A stretch of DNA of 64,000 bases from Pseudomonas sp. MM213 (GTDB taxonomy: Bacteria; Pseudomonadota; Gammaproteobacteria; Pseudomonadales; Pseudomonadaceae): assembly GCF_020423045.1 (NCBI RefSeq), contig NZ_CP081943.1:3720001-3784000 (forward strand), read 5' to 3'. A program made the position numbers and the translations under genes. Below, one piece after another: positions 26,625 through 35,971 of the stretch. The notes under the pieces are model-generated. The model ran no database searches, was not told the origin of the DNA, and was given only the letters and a program-made list of their open reading frames with translations. The stretch's first letter is position 1, and every line of letters starts with the position of its first letter.

Positions 26625-27866
26625 ATGACCCAATCTTCCGCCGCCCTCCCCCCTAAAGTCGCCATCATCGGCGGCGGCCCCGCCGGCCTGATGGCCGCCG
26701 AAGTGTTGAGCCAGGCAGGGATCAAGGTCGATCTGTACGACGGCATGCCTTCCGTAGGCAGGAAATTTCTCCTCGCGGGCGTAGGCGGCATGAACATCAC
26801 CCATTCCGAAGCCTATCCGGCATTCCTCTCACGCTACGCCGAGCGCGCACCGCATATCGCACCGCTGCTGCGAGCCTTTGGTGCCGAGGCGCTGTGCCAG
26901 TGGATTCATGACCTGGGCATCGAAACCTTTGTCGGCAGCTCCGGCCGGGTCTTTCCGACCGACATGAAGGCCGCGCCGCTGTTGCGCGCCTGGCTCAAAC
27001 GCCTGCGAGAGGCCGGCGTAGTTATCCACACCCGCCATCGTTGGCTCGGCTGGGATAACAACGGTGGTTTGCGTGTTGAAAGTCCTGAGGGTGAAAAAAC
27101 CCTGAAGCCCGAAGCAACCCTGCTGGCCCTCGGTGGCGGAAGCTGGTCGCGCCTGGGGTCGGATGGCGCATGGATGCTGCCACTGGAGCAGCACGGCGTA
27201 GGACTGGCGCCGCTGCAGCCCAGCAATTGCGGCTTCGAGGTGCAGGCCTGGAGCGAATTGATGGTCAGCAAATTCGCCGGCGCGCCGCTGAAAAATATCG
27301 CTATCGGACTCAATGACGACATCCCTCGGCTCGGCGAATGTGTGATTACGGCCACCGGGATTGAAGGCAGTTTGATCTACGCCCTGTCGGCGCCCATCCG
27401 CGAAGCGATCAATCAGCATGGCTCGGCGACCATTCACCTCGACCTGTTGCCGGGCCGGCCTGTGGATAAAGTTCAGGCGGCACTGAGCAAACCGCGCGGG
27501 TCTCGTTCAATGTCCAAACATCTGCACAGTCAGCTCGGGATAGATGGCGTGAAAGCGGCACTGCTGCGCGAATTGACGCCGGCAGAATGCTTCGCCGATC
27601 CGGCGTTGTTGGCTAAAGCGATCAAGGCGCTGCCGCTGACATTGATGAAAACCCGTCCACTGGACGAGGCCATCAGCACTGCCGGTGGCGTGATGTTCGA
27701 GGCGATGGATGAACGTTTGATGCTCAAGCAGTTGCCTGGCGTGTTCTGCGCGGGGGAAATGCTGGATTGGGAAGCGCCGACCGGCGGTTATCTGCTGACC
27801 GCGTGTTTTGCCAGTGGGCGAGCAGCGGGGTTGGGGATGGTGGAGTGGCTCAAGCGCAAGGCTTGA
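26625..27866 (+). CDS. BaiN/HI0933-like NAD(P)/FAD-dependent oxidoreductase
   Basis: A 413-residue flavoprotein of the TIGR03862/HI0933-like family. The FAD-binding motif is VAIIGGGPAGLMAAEVL at residues 12-28, then VGRKFLLAGVGGMNITHSE, the LALGGGSWSRLGSDGAW segment near residue 170, and the C-terminal GVFCAGEMLDWEAPTGGYLLTACFASG closing the FAD site (shortened here: GEMLDWEAPTGGY). Physiological substrates are unknown for most members. The start at 26625 gives the conserved N-terminus. Confidence 0.9.
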   Translation: MTQSSAALPPKVAIIGGGPAGLMAAEVLSQAGIKVDLYDGMPSVGRKFLLAGVGGMNITHSEAYPAFLSRYAERAPHIAPLLRAFGAEALCQWIHDLGIETFVGSSGRVFPTDMKAAPLLRAWLKRLREAGVVIHTRHRWLGWDNNGGLRVESPEGEKTLKPEATLLALGGGSWSRLGSDGAWMLPLEQHGVGLAPLQPSNCGFEVQAWSELMVSKFAGAPLKNIAIGLNDDIPRLGECVITATGIEGSLIYALSAPIREAINQHGSATIHLDLLPGRPVDKVQAALSKPRGSRSMSKHLHSQLGIDGVKAALLRELTPAECFADPALLAKAIKALPLTLMKTRPLDEAISTAGGVMFEAMDERLMLKQLPGVFCAGEMLDWEAPTGGYLLTACFASGRAAGLGMVEWLKRKA

Positions 27867-27879
27867 GACCGAGTTGCGC

Positions 27880-27952
27880 CCTTCGCGGGCAAGCCTCGCT
27901 CCTACAGGTTCGACGTAAATTCTGTAGGAGCGAGGCTTGCCCGCGAAGGCGG
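27880..27952. repeat. REP pair
   Basis: Inverted copies of the TGTAGGAGCGAGGCTTGCCC element spaced by about 16 bp, in the convergent gap between the flavoprotein and rhlE genes. Confidence 0.9.
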
Positions 27953-27973
27953 CCTAACAGCCGCCGCAATCAA

Positions 27974-29308
27974 TCAAGGCTTACGCTTACGCGGCCCAGT
28001 ATTAAACACCGGCACCTTACGCACAGGCTTGATCGAAGGCTCCGGCGCCGAAGCATCCCCGCTCTCGACCCATTTACCCAAATTGCGCTTACCGCCGCTG
28101 GACGTCTTCGGCTTCTTCGGTTTTTTCGGTTTCTTCACCACCTGGCCGCTGGCATCAGTGTCCGGCACACGGTGCTCAGGTTCGAAATCGTGTTCCATCT
28201 GCCGAGGCAACGTCTGACGCGTCAACGTCTCAATGGCCGACAGCAAATTCACTTCATCGGCGCAGACCAACGAAATGGCCTGCCCGGTGGCACCCGCACG
28301 GCCGGTACGACCGATCCGGTGGATGTAGTCTTCCGCCACAATCGGCAGGTCGAAATTGACCACCAATGGCAAATCTTCAATGTCCAGACCACGGGCCGCG
28401 ACATCGGTGGCCACCAGGATCTGCACTTCACTGGCCTTGAAACGGTCCAGCGCACGTTGACGCGTAGCCTGAGGTTTGTCGCCATGGATGCCGTCGGCGT
28501 TGATGCCCAGGCCCTGGAGTTTTTCCACCAGCGCGTCCACGCCATTACGGGTCTTGGCGAATACCAGCACCTGCTTCCACTTGCCCTTGCGCAGCAGGTG
28601 GATGAACAGCTCCGGCTTGCGCTTCTTGTCCACCGTCACCACCCACTGTTTAACGGTGTTGGCGGCAACGTTACGCGGGCTGACTTCGATGCTCAGCGGA
28701 TCATTGAGCATTTGCCCGGCCAGCAGGCGAATCGCATCGGAGAAGGTCGCGGAGAACAGCAGTGTCTGACGTTTCTTCGGCAGCACGCGGTAAATGTTCC
28801 CCAGCTCCTCGGAAAAACCCAGGTCGAGCATGCGGTCGGCTTCGTCGAGCACCAGGGTTTGCAACTGGTTGAACTTCAGCGCGTTCTGGCGGAACAGGTC
28901 GAGCAGACGGCCCGGCGTCGCCACCAACAGGTCGACGCCTTTGCGCAACTTCATCATTTGCGGGTTGATGCTGACGCCGCCATACACCGCATAAGTGCTC
29001 AGTGGCAGGTTCTCAGCGTACTGACGCACGGCTTCGTGAACCTGCTCGGCCAGTTCGCGGGTCGGCACCAGAATCAATGCGCGCACCGAGTTGGCGGTGA
29101 CTTTCGGCCCTTCCATGGCCAGCAATTGCAGCAGCGGCAGCGCGAAACCGGCGGTCTTGCCGGTGCCGGTCTGGGCGGCGGCCATCAGGTCGCGACCGGC
29201 CAGCACCGCCGGAATGGCTTGCGCCTGAACCGGCGTCGGGGTCTGGTAGCCGAGCGTCTCGAGAGAGCGCAGCAAGGGTTCGATCAGGCCAAGGGTGGCG
29301 AAAGTCAT
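27974..29308 (-). CDS. rhlE: DEAD-box ATP-dependent RNA helicase RhlE
   Basis: A 444-residue RhlE-type helicase. The order is Q motif (FATLGL ... GYQTPTPVQAQAIP), Walker A AAAQTGTGKT (about residue 42), VLDEADRMLD (motif II, about residue 155), SAT, then helicase C domain with ARGLDIEDL and YIHRIGRTGRAG. A basic tail of KKPKKPKKPK type (from about residue 395) should aid RNA binding. Gene order nearby matches P. aeruginosa rhlE1. Works in RNA remodelling and decay or ribosome assembly. Confidence 0.93.
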   Translation of the reverse strand: MTFATLGLIEPLLRSLETLGYQTPTPVQAQAIPAVLAGRDLMAAAQTGTGKTAGFALPLLQLLAMEGPKVTANSVRALILVPTRELAEQVHEAVRQYAENLPLSTYAVYGGVSINPQMMKLRKGVDLLVATPGRLLDLFRQNALKFNQLQTLVLDEADRMLDLGFSEELGNIYRVLPKKRQTLLFSATFSDAIRLLAGQMLNDPLSIEVSPRNVAANTVKQWVVTVDKKRKPELFIHLLRKGKWKQVLVFAKTRNGVDALVEKLQGLGINADGIHGDKPQATRQRALDRFKASEVQILVATDVAARGLDIEDLPLVVNFDLPIVAEDYIHRIGRTGRAGATGQAISLVCADEVNLLSAIETLTRQTLPRQMEHDFEPEHRVPDTDASGQVVKKPKKPKKPKTSSGGKRNLGKWVESGDASAPEPSIKPVRKVPVFNTGPRKRKP

Positions 29309-29373
29309 GGGATTACCGTAGGAAAATTCAGCGCGGTTGTGCAGAACAAATGTGCAATGGCGCGCAGTTTACC

Positions 29374-30300
29374 CTAATTCACACTCGATTCTGTCTGCAC
29401 CACCGCAGCAGGTCGTTCCGGCGCCCGGCGCCACTGCGGCAAACCGATCAACACCACGGCACTGATGATCACCAGCATGGCCAAGGCTTCTTCGATGCCG
29501 ATGGTCTCGCCGACAAACACGATCCCCAGCAACACCGCCACCGCCGGGTTGACGTAGGCATAGCTGGTGGCCGCTGCCGGACGCACGTTTTTCAACAGGT
29601 ACATGTAGGCGTTGAAGGCGATGATCGAACCGAAGAAGGTCAGATAGGCCAGCGCCGCCCACCCTTCAATCGGTGGCATGGCTTCCAGATGTTCACCACT
29701 CATCGCACTGCCGATCAGCAACGCCACGCCGCCCTCCAGCATTTCCACGGCACTGGCCATCGCGCCCTGGGGCAACGGCAAGTGTTTGCTCCAGACTGAA
29801 CCGAACGCCCAGGCCGCCGCCGCAAAGATCAGCAACATCGCACCCAGCGGGCTCGATTGCAGGTTGGAACCGAGGTTGAGCATGGCGATGCCGATCAACC
29901 CGAGCACAATCCCCGCCCATTCGAGACGGGTATTACGCGCACCCCAGAAATAGCCGCAGAGCAAGGTAAACAACGGCACCGTCGCCACCGCCAATGCCGC
30001 GACGCCGGAAGCGACGCCCATGTGTTCCGCCACACTGACCCCGCCGTTACCGCACGCCAACAGCAAAATCCCGATGATCCCCGCCGCTTTCCACTGCGCC
30101 CACGTCGGTGCCGGCGCCCCGCGCCAGCGCAGGAAGGCGTACATCAACGTGCCAGCAATGACGAAGCGAATACCGGCGAGCAACAAGGGCGGCCAATACT
30201 CCACGCCGATGCGGATCACCAGGTAAGTCGAGCCCCAAATCACGTACAAGGCGAAAAAGGCAGCGATCAACGGCAAGGGAAAACGACGGAGGCCAGGCAT
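29374..30300 (-). CDS. EamA/DMT transporter, YedA-like
   Basis: A 308-residue ten-helix exporter with two EamA repeats. It begins PLPLIAAFFALYVIWGSTYLVIRIG; the second repeat begins near LEWAGIVLGLIGIAMLNLG. The segment GSTYLVIRIGVEYWPPLLLA is typical of YedA/RhaT-like amino-acid or metabolite exporters. It is divergent from an Lrp-type regulator at 30467 with 166 bp between, an arrangement often seen when Lrp controls an amino-acid exporter. Confidence 0.9.
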   Translation of the reverse strand: MPGLRRFPLPLIAAFFALYVIWGSTYLVIRIGVEYWPPLLLAGIRFVIAGTLMYAFLRWRGAPAPTWAQWKAAGIIGILLLACGNGGVSVAEHMGVASGVAALAVATVPLFTLLCGYFWGARNTRLEWAGIVLGLIGIAMLNLGSNLQSSPLGAMLLIFAAAAWAFGSVWSKHLPLPQGAMASAVEMLEGGVALLIGSAMSGEHLEAMPPIEGWAALAYLTFFGSIIAFNAYMYLLKNVRPAAATSYAYVNPAVAVLLGIVFVGETIGIEEALAMLVIISAVVLIGLPQWRRAPERPAAVVQTESSVN

Positions 30301-30466
30301 GGGGGGCAGCTCGCAGGCAAGGACAAATGAACAGCTATTCTAGAAAGGCGAACAGCAGAAAATAAGTTACAAAACCTGTTTATAGCGCCGGTACACTTTT
30401 CAAATCACGGAGATCAGCGCTATAAACCGTGCTTTCGAAAGTCAGCCATTTTTCAGGAATTCGCTC

Positions 30467-30919
30467 ATGGACAAATACGACCGCATGCTCCTCAGCGCCC
30501 TACTGGAAAACGGTCGTGCGTCCTACGCCGACCTCGCACGCAAAGTGAACCTGTCCGCCCCGGCCGTAGCCGAGCGCGTGGCCAAACTTGAGGCCAGCGG
30601 GGTGATTACCGGTTATCAGGCGAAAGTCGACATGGCCAAGCTGGGTTTGCCGATCCAGTGCGTGATCGAACTGCGCCTGAACCAGCACGGTAATCAGAAA
30701 GCCTACGACGACCTGATCAAAATCCCACAGCTAACCGAATGCCACCGGGTGACGGGTGATCCATGCGTGATCATGCAAGCGGCGGTGGGTTCGATGCCGG
30801 AACTGGAAGAGCTGATCAACCGGATTGCCACGTTCGGGTTCAGCAAGACGTCGATTGTGTTGTCGAGCGCGATAGAGAAGCGCGTGCCGTTGGGACAGTT
30901 GGAGGGGAACGGTAAGTAG
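30467..30919 (+). CDS. Lrp/AsnC-family regulator
   Basis: A 150-residue Lrp-type protein. The helix-turn-helix covers residues 5-50 (LLSALLENGRASYADLARKVNLSAPAVAERV); the C-terminal RAM domain has CHRVTGDPCVIMQAAV near residue 90. It is an amino-acid-sensing regulator. The divergent EamA gene is the natural candidate target. Confidence 0.92.
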   Translation: MDKYDRMLLSALLENGRASYADLARKVNLSAPAVAERVAKLEASGVITGYQAKVDMAKLGLPIQCVIELRLNQHGNQKAYDDLIKIPQLTECHRVTGDPCVIMQAAVGSMPELEELINRIATFGFSKTSIVLSSAIEKRVPLGQLEGNGK

Positions 30920-30929
30920 TGATGCGGAT

Positions 30930-31004
30930 GACGTCTTCGCGGGCAAGCCTCGCTCCTACAGGATTTCATCGTACCCGTAGGAGCGAGGCTTGCCCGCGAA
31001 GAGG
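30930..31004. repeat. REP pair
   Basis: Inverted copies of the GTAGGAGCGAGGCTTGCCCG element, spaced by about 15 bp, between the convergent Lrp and exonuclease genes. Confidence 0.9.
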
Positions 31005-31025
31005 CCCGTCCGAACACCGCTGAAC

Positions 31026-31637
31026 TTAAAACCCGCGATGGCGCTTGAGATGCTCATTGATTTTGGCCGCCGGGACTTTCTGCAAGCTGACCAGCAGATC
31101 ATGGGACAACTCGCGCAACCCATGCTTCTGCCGCAGTTCCTGCGCCAGATGCGCCGTCAGGTTGGCCGCCATCTCGGCGTCGGCCATGGCCCGGTGAGCC
31201 TTACCGGTGTTTGGCAGGCTGGCGAAGGTGGTGAGCGTGCCGAGCTTGTGATTCGGCGCCGCCGGCATCAACCGACGGGCCAGTAGCAGCGAGCAGGCAA
31301 AATTCTGCAACCGCGTACGCTTGATCCGCCCCAGTTCAAAGTCCCAGAACTTCTGGTCGAACGCGGCGTTGTGCGCCAGCAGCGGCGTGGTGCCGACAAA
31401 TTCGTTGACCTCGTTCATCACCTGTTCCGCCGATGGCGCGGTGCGCAGCATGGCGTTGCTGATGCCGGTCAGTTGTTCGATGAAGGCCGGGACGCGTACG
31501 CCGGCGTTCATCAGGCTTTGGTAACGCTCGACGATGCGCCCCTGTTCAAGGATCACCACGGCAATTTCCGTGGCCCGGCAGCTGCTGCTCGGGGAGATCC
31601 CGGTGGTTTCAAAGTCGATGACTGCTATGCGTTCCAA
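31026..31637 (-). CDS. DEDDh 3'-5' exonuclease (DnaQ-like)
   Basis: A 203-residue exonuclease of the DnaQ superfamily. Exo I is VIDFETTGISP with Asp8/Glu10, Exo II includes LLAHNAAFDQKFWD near residue 90, Exo III is HRAMADAEMAA near residue 143 with the DEDDh histidine and aspartate. It lacks a polymerase domain, so it is a stand-alone proofreading or processing nuclease. It starts with TTG at 31637, since no ATG or GTG precedes the strand-1 motif. It lies 22 bp after the NYN-domain gene, likely as an operon. Confidence 0.9.
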   Translation of the reverse strand: MERIAVIDFETTGISPSSSCRATEIAVVILEQGRIVERYQSLMNAGVRVPAFIEQLTGISNAMLRTAPSAEQVMNEVNEFVGTTPLLAHNAAFDQKFWDFELGRIKRTRLQNFACSLLLARRLMPAAPNHKLGTLTTFASLPNTGKAHRAMADAEMAANLTAHLAQELRQKHGLRELSHDLLVSLQKVPAAKINEHLKRHRGF

Positions 31638-31659
31638 ACCTGTTTCAACTCCGTAAAAA

Positions 31660-32139
31660 TCAATTCTTGAGCAGCAACGCGCCTTCGATCGGCACGTAGC
31701 GGCTGGCGGCGCGGATCAGCGAGTTGGCCGTCAGGCCCGGTACGCCGTAGGCCACCGCTTGCACGCCATGCTTGGCGATGATGCGTTCCAGCAGCATGTC
31801 GAAATCACCGTCGCCGGAGGCCAGCACCACTTCGTCGACATGATCGGCGGCGTCCATGATGTCGAGGGTGATGCCCACGTCCCAGTCGCCCTTGGCCGAG
31901 CCGTCGCTGCGCTGGATGTAGGGTTTGAGCTTCACGGTGAAACCGAGGTTGCGCAGGATCTGCTGGAACTGCTGCTGCTTGCTGTCGCCGCGATCGATCG
32001 CATAGGCATAGGCTTCGACGATATCGCCCTGTTTGCTGATGTCAGCCCACAGCGCGGCGTAGTTGAAGTGGCAACCATAGGCCTGACGCACGGTGTAATA
32101 GAGGTTTTGAACGTCGGCGAACACTGCAATTTTTTTCAC
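31660..32139 (-). CDS. NYN-domain (LabA/DUF88) protein
   Basis: A 159-residue single-domain PIN-like nuclease. Acidic active-site residues are seen in AVFADVQNLYYTV (about residue 8), GDWDVGITLDIMDAAD (about residue 85) and LASGDGDFDMLLERI (about residue 107). It resembles LabA-like proteins, thought to act on RNA. The start is a GTG at 32139. It is upstream of the exonuclease in the same direction, pointing to a nucleic-acid-processing pair. Confidence 0.9.
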   Translation of the reverse strand: MKKIAVFADVQNLYYTVRQAYGCHFNYAALWADISKQGDIVEAYAYAIDRGDSKQQQFQQILRNLGFTVKLKPYIQRSDGSAKGDWDVGITLDIMDAADHVDEVVLASGDGDFDMLLERIIAKHGVQAVAYGVPGLTANSLIRAASRYVPIEGALLLKN

Positions 32140-32266
32140 CGTGCATCCTCTTTCGCGCAGGCGGGATCAGGCACCGGGCCCGAAAAGTTGCCCAGTATGC
32201 CAGCCTGGAGGATTGTTCCGCGAATAATCGGCCCGGAGCGCCGCAGCGCTCCGGACGAATGGCGTG

Positions 32267-33010
32267 TCAGACGAAGGAATCGTCGTCGCCGCCGAAGAAC
32301 GATGAACTGTCATCGTTGTAGTCGGTGTCGGCATAGTCTTGGGAGTTGTCAGCCACGCGCTGGTCATCGCCCCAGCCGTTGTCACCGCTGTGATCGTTGA
32401 CCTGAGCCGGCTCTTCCTTGATCACTTCCACCACTTCCGGCTGCTGGTTGTGATGGAACAGGCTGCTGATGCCTTGTGCCAGCATCACGCCACCCGCCAC
32501 ACCCGCGGCAGTTTTCAGCGCGCCGCCGAGGAAACCGCTGCCAACCGCTGGCGCAGGCTGTTGCGGCGCGTAGTTCTGCTGCGGTGGCGGCGCACCGAAA
32601 TTCTGCTGTGGCGGCTGCGCGTTGAACGAAGGCCGTCCCGGCTCGCGCCAGCCGCCGCTGGAGGGCGGTGCACTTGGCGCAGGCGTTTCACGGGAACTGC
32701 CACCGAAAATGCTCGACAGGAACCCACCGCTGCTCGGCGCCGGAGCAGGTGCCTGGGACTTGGCCGATTGCAGTTCGGCCTGCAATTGCTGGATTTGCTC
32801 GGTGAGTTGCTTGTTCTGTGCGTCGAGGCTCTTGATCGCTGCCTCTTGCACCAGAATCGCCTGGGTCATGAAGTAGCCCGCCGCGGGTTGGCGAGCCAGA
32901 TGTTCCTTGATCCGCGCCTCGGCCAGGGCATCGCGCGGGGCTGCGTCCGTTTCGGCCTGTTGCAGCCGGGAAAACAGTCCATCGATCAGGGTTTGCTCTT
33001 CGGTGTTCAT
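32267..33010 (-). CDS. DUF2076 domain protein
   Basis: A 247-residue protein of the DUF2076 family, function unknown. The N-terminus (NTEEQTLIDGLFSRLQQAE) continues into a predicted coiled coil at residues 50-85 (KSLDAQNKQLTEQIQQLQAE). A Pro/Gln-rich linker follows (QPPQQNFGAPPPQQNYAPQQ), then a Gly/Ala hydrophobic segment, FLGGALKTAAGVAGGVMLAQ, near residue 165. The last 40 residues are Asp/Ser-rich. The layout suggests a periplasm- or membrane-associated scaffold. Confidence 0.88.
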   Translation of the reverse strand: MNTEEQTLIDGLFSRLQQAETDAAPRDALAEARIKEHLARQPAAGYFMTQAILVQEAAIKSLDAQNKQLTEQIQQLQAELQSAKSQAPAPAPSSGGFLSSIFGGSSRETPAPSAPPSSGGWREPGRPSFNAQPPQQNFGAPPPQQNYAPQQPAPAVGSGFLGGALKTAAGVAGGVMLAQGISSLFHHNQQPEVVEVIKEEPAQVNDHSGDNGWGDDQRVADNSQDYADTDYNDDSSSFFGGDDDSFV

Positions 33011-33188
33011 GGCGACCTCGTAGATTGCCGGGGAAATCGTTGACCTTCTCCAGGGAGGATACGGCGCTCGACCTTAATGGAGGCTGAAACAAGTTGTTTC
33101 AATGACCTTTACCGAACGTTTACGTTTGCGCCCCGACGCGCTGCATCGGTTAAAGTGGGCCACTGCTTTCAACCTGCGATACCGACTG

Positions 33189-33863
33189 ATGAATCCGTTC
33201 GATGTACTGCGTGACTCGCTGTATTTCTTCAAGCGCAATCTGAGCCAGATCGTGCGGCTGTGCCTGCCGCTGGTGATTTTCGAAGCGCTGCTGCAACAAG
33301 TGGTCGACCACAACACCGTGCCGGACAGCTTTCCCGGCGTGAGCGTGATCGTCGGCCTGCTGGTATACCCGCTGTACACCGCCGCCCTGATCCTGTTTCT
33401 CGACGCGCGCAGCCGTGGCGAATCGCCGCGCAACCGTGACCTGCTGGCGAGGTCCGCGTACCTGTGGCCGCGCTTCGCCCTGCTCACGGCGCTCAATACC
33501 TTGATGATCCTGCTCGGCCTGTCGTTGTACTTCCTGCCGGGCATCTGGCTGATGGTGACGTTGGCGTTCAGCGAATACCTGTTGGTGCTGCGCGGCCTGG
33601 CGCCGCTGGCGGCAATGAAGGAAAGCCTGCGCCTGACCCGCGGTCATTTCCTGCGCATTCTGGTGTGCATCCTGTGTGTGATGGGCCCGTTGTGGGTGCT
33701 CAAGGGTGTGACGCTCAATGTGTATCCGGAACCGCAGAACCCGGTGATTTCCCTGCTGATCGACAGCGCCCACAGCTTCCTGCAACTGTTCACCAGCGTG
33801 GTGTTGTTCCGTTTGTTCATGCTGATCAGCGACGTTCCCGAGAAAATCGACCGGCCGCTCTGA
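33189..33863 (+). CDS. YciC/UPF0259-like inner membrane protein
   Basis: A 224-residue polytopic protein with about five membrane segments. MNPFDVLRDSLYFFKRNLSQ at the N-terminus and LARSAYLWPRFALLTALNTL are typical of the YciC family, whose role is unknown. The ATG at 33189 is chosen because the upstream 29 codons are polar and atypical. It is followed at 67 bp by the EEP-family hydrolase in the same direction. Confidence 0.85.
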   Translation: MNPFDVLRDSLYFFKRNLSQIVRLCLPLVIFEALLQQVVDHNTVPDSFPGVSVIVGLLVYPLYTAALILFLDARSRGESPRNRDLLARSAYLWPRFALLTALNTLMILLGLSLYFLPGIWLMVTLAFSEYLLVLRGLAPLAAMKESLRLTRGHFLRILVCILCVMGPLWVLKGVTLNVYPEPQNPVISLLIDSAHSFLQLFTSVVLFRLFMLISDVPEKIDRPL

Positions 33864-33929
33864 TCGTGGGCTTCGGCCCGGCTCTCGGTTATGCTCGGAT
33901 CCATCTTTTGTAACGCTATAAGCCGAGCC

Positions 33930-35009
33930 ATGACCCGACTACTGCGCTACACCCTGCTGGGCCTGTTGATAGCAATCGGCCTGATTGCCTTGCTGATCTA
34001 CAGCCTGACCTGGCGCCCCGAAGCCAAGGAAGTTTTGCCCGTCAGTTGCAACGCTCAAGCACCGACACTGGTGCCCGGCCAGGCGTTGAAGGTGATGACC
34101 TGGAACGTTCAGTACCTGGCGGGTAAGCGCTATGTGTTCTGGAATGACCTGGCCGCCGGCGACGACGAAAAACCGACGCCTGAAGACATGGCCTTCAGCC
34201 TCGATGAAGTGGCGCGGGTGATTCGCGACGAACAACCCGACCTCGTGTTGCTGCAAGAGCTCGATGACGGCGCCAAGGCCAGCGATTACCAGAACCAGTT
34301 CAAACTGCTTCAGGAACGCCTCGCCGATCTCTATCCGTGCAGCGCCCATGCCTTCGACTGGAAAGCCGACTTCGTCCCGCAACCGCACATCTTCGGCAGT
34401 GTCGGCCGGCAACTGGCAACCCTCAGCCGCTACCGGATCGAACACGCCGAACGCCTGCAACTGCCGGTCGCGCCGACTAACTTCATCAGCCGTCAGTTCC
34501 AGCCGAAAAATGCCTTGCTGGTCACTTACCTGCCGTTGAGTGACGGCGGGCAGTTGGCCGTCCTCAACACCCATCTGGACCGCGCCACCCAACCTGACGA
34601 AACGCTACAGACCCAGGTGACGGCGGTGGCCAAAGTCCTCGACAAATACGAAAGCCGTGGCACCCCGTGGCTGATCGGCGGCGACTTCAACCTGTTGCCG
34701 CTGGGGCAATATCGACGCCTGCCCACCGAACAACGCACGCCCTACTCCGCCGACAGCGCGCTGCACCTGTTGTGGGACAAGTACCCGATGATCCCGACCA
34801 ACAATGAAGCCAGCGGCATCGATCGAGCGCGTTGGCTGACGCACTACCCGAATGATCCAGGCCTGAACGGCCCGGACCGCACCGTCGATTACCTGTTTTA
34901 CAGCCCTCGGATCAAACGGGTCGAGGCGACGGTACGACAGGACGATACGTTGCGGATCTCCGATCACCTGCCGGTGATTGCGCGTTTCCTCCTGCCGGCT
35001 GCGCCGTAA
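33930..35009 (+). CDS. Endonuclease/exonuclease/phosphatase-family hydrolase
   Basis: A 359-residue membrane-anchored EEP hydrolase. An N-terminal helix (YTLLGLLIAIGLIALLIYSL, residues 6-25) is followed by the catalytic fold: MTWNVQYL near residue 55, LVLLQELDDG near residue 107, IGGDFNLLPLG near residue 250, and SDHLPVIARF at the end. This metal-dependent fold cleaves phosphodiesters in DNA, RNA or lipids. With the domain outside the cytosolic membrane, a lipid or extracellular nucleic-acid substrate is possible. Confidence 0.88.
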   Translation: MTRLLRYTLLGLLIAIGLIALLIYSLTWRPEAKEVLPVSCNAQAPTLVPGQALKVMTWNVQYLAGKRYVFWNDLAAGDDEKPTPEDMAFSLDEVARVIRDEQPDLVLLQELDDGAKASDYQNQFKLLQERLADLYPCSAHAFDWKADFVPQPHIFGSVGRQLATLSRYRIEHAERLQLPVAPTNFISRQFQPKNALLVTYLPLSDGGQLAVLNTHLDRATQPDETLQTQVTAVAKVLDKYESRGTPWLIGGDFNLLPLGQYRRLPTEQRTPYSADSALHLLWDKYPMIPTNNEASGIDRARWLTHYPNDPGLNGPDRTVDYLFYSPRIKRVEATVRQDDTLRISDHLPVIARFLLPAAP

Positions 35010-35025
35010 TCCGGGCCGGACACAA

Positions 35026-35124
35026 TCCCCTGTAGGAGCCGGCTTGCTGGCGATAGCGATGTGTCAGGCAACATCATCGTTGAAGGTACCGACGCCATCG
35101 CCAGCAAGCCGGCTCCTACAAGGG
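35026..35124. repeat. REP pair (GGAGCCGGCTTGCTGGCGAT subtype)
   Basis: TGTAGGAGCCGGCTTGCTGG at 35031-35050 and its inverted mate CCAGCAAGCCGGCTCCTACA at 35101-35120, spaced by about 45 bp. The same subtype pair lies at 42177-42266, so the amine-type block between is bounded by matching elements. Confidence 0.9.
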
Positions 35125-35134
35125 ATCGCGTTGT

Positions 35135-35971
35135 TCAATGCACCTCCTCCAGGTCATCATGCAGCAGCCCGAAAATATCGCGTTTCATCTCGATAAATGA
35201 ACGCTCCATGACCATATCCAGGGTCCGTGGGCGTTCGATCGGCACGTCGAGAATCTGCTTGATCCGCCCAGGCCGCGCGCCCATCACGTAGACCCGATCA
35301 CCCAGCAGAATCGCCTCGTCGATGTCGTGGGTCACGAACAACACAGTCTTCTTGCTGTTGCCCCAAACGCGCAATAACAGCTGTTGCATTTGCAGGCGCG
35401 TCTGGCTGTCGAGGGCGCCGAAGGGTTCGTCCATCAGCAGGATTTGCGGGTCATTGGCCAAAGCGCGGGCAATCGCCACCCGCTGCATCATGCCGCCGGA
35501 CAACTGCTTGGCGTAGTTGTCGGCAAACCCGCTGAGGCCGACTTCATTGACGTAGTAATCGACGATGTCCTTGCGCTGCGCCGCCGCCATGCCGCGACGC
35601 TTGAGGCCGAACTCGACGTTCTGCCGCACGGTCAGCCACGGGAACAGCGTGTAGCTCTGGAACACCATGCCGCGGTCCGCGCCAGGCCCTTGAACTTGCT
35701 GGCCGCCGACGTAGATCTCGCCTTCCGTGGGCTCGTTCAAACCGGCGGTGAGGTACAGCAAGCTCGACTTGCCGCAACCCGACGGCCCGACCAGCACGGC
35801 GAATTGCTGATCCGGAACTTCGAACGAAACCTGATCCAGCGCGGTGAACATTCCGCCGTCGGGCTTCTGGTAACGCAGGCTGACTTTGTCCACTTGCAAA
35901 CGAGGTGCGGCGTAGGCCGGGGCAGTCATCGGTGTGACGATACGCGGGTTGACGGCGGTTACTGAGCCCAT
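35135..35971 (-). CDS. ABC transporter ATP-binding protein, SsuB/TauB-like
   Basis: A 278-residue ATPase of the nitrate/sulfonate/taurine importer class. Walker A is VGPSGCGKSSLLYLTAG near residue 63; Q-loop FQSYTLFPWL; signature LSGGMMQRVAIARALAND near residue 157; Walker B ILLMDEPFGALDSQTR; H-loop LFVTHDIDEA. The gene overlaps the permease gene by 13 bp. It is the last gene of the binding protein, permease, ATPase operon. Confidence 0.93.
   Translation of the reverse strand: MGSVTAVNPRIVTPMTAPAYAAPRLQVDKVSLRYQKPDGGMFTALDQVSFEVPDQQFAVLVGPSGCGKSSLLYLTAGLNEPTEGEIYVGGQQVQGPGADRGMVFQSYTLFPWLTVRQNVEFGLKRRGMAAAQRKDIVDYYVNEVGLSGFADNYAKQLSGGMMQRVAIARALANDPQILLMDEPFGALDSQTRLQMQQLLLRVWGNSKKTVLFVTHDIDEAILLGDRVYVMGARPGRIKQILDVPIERPRTLDMVMERSFIEMKRDIFGLLHDDLEEVH

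Noticed and set aside
27767..29377. 536-residue plus-strand frame opposite rhlE
   Set aside because: Antisense shadow; rhlE carries all helicase motifs.
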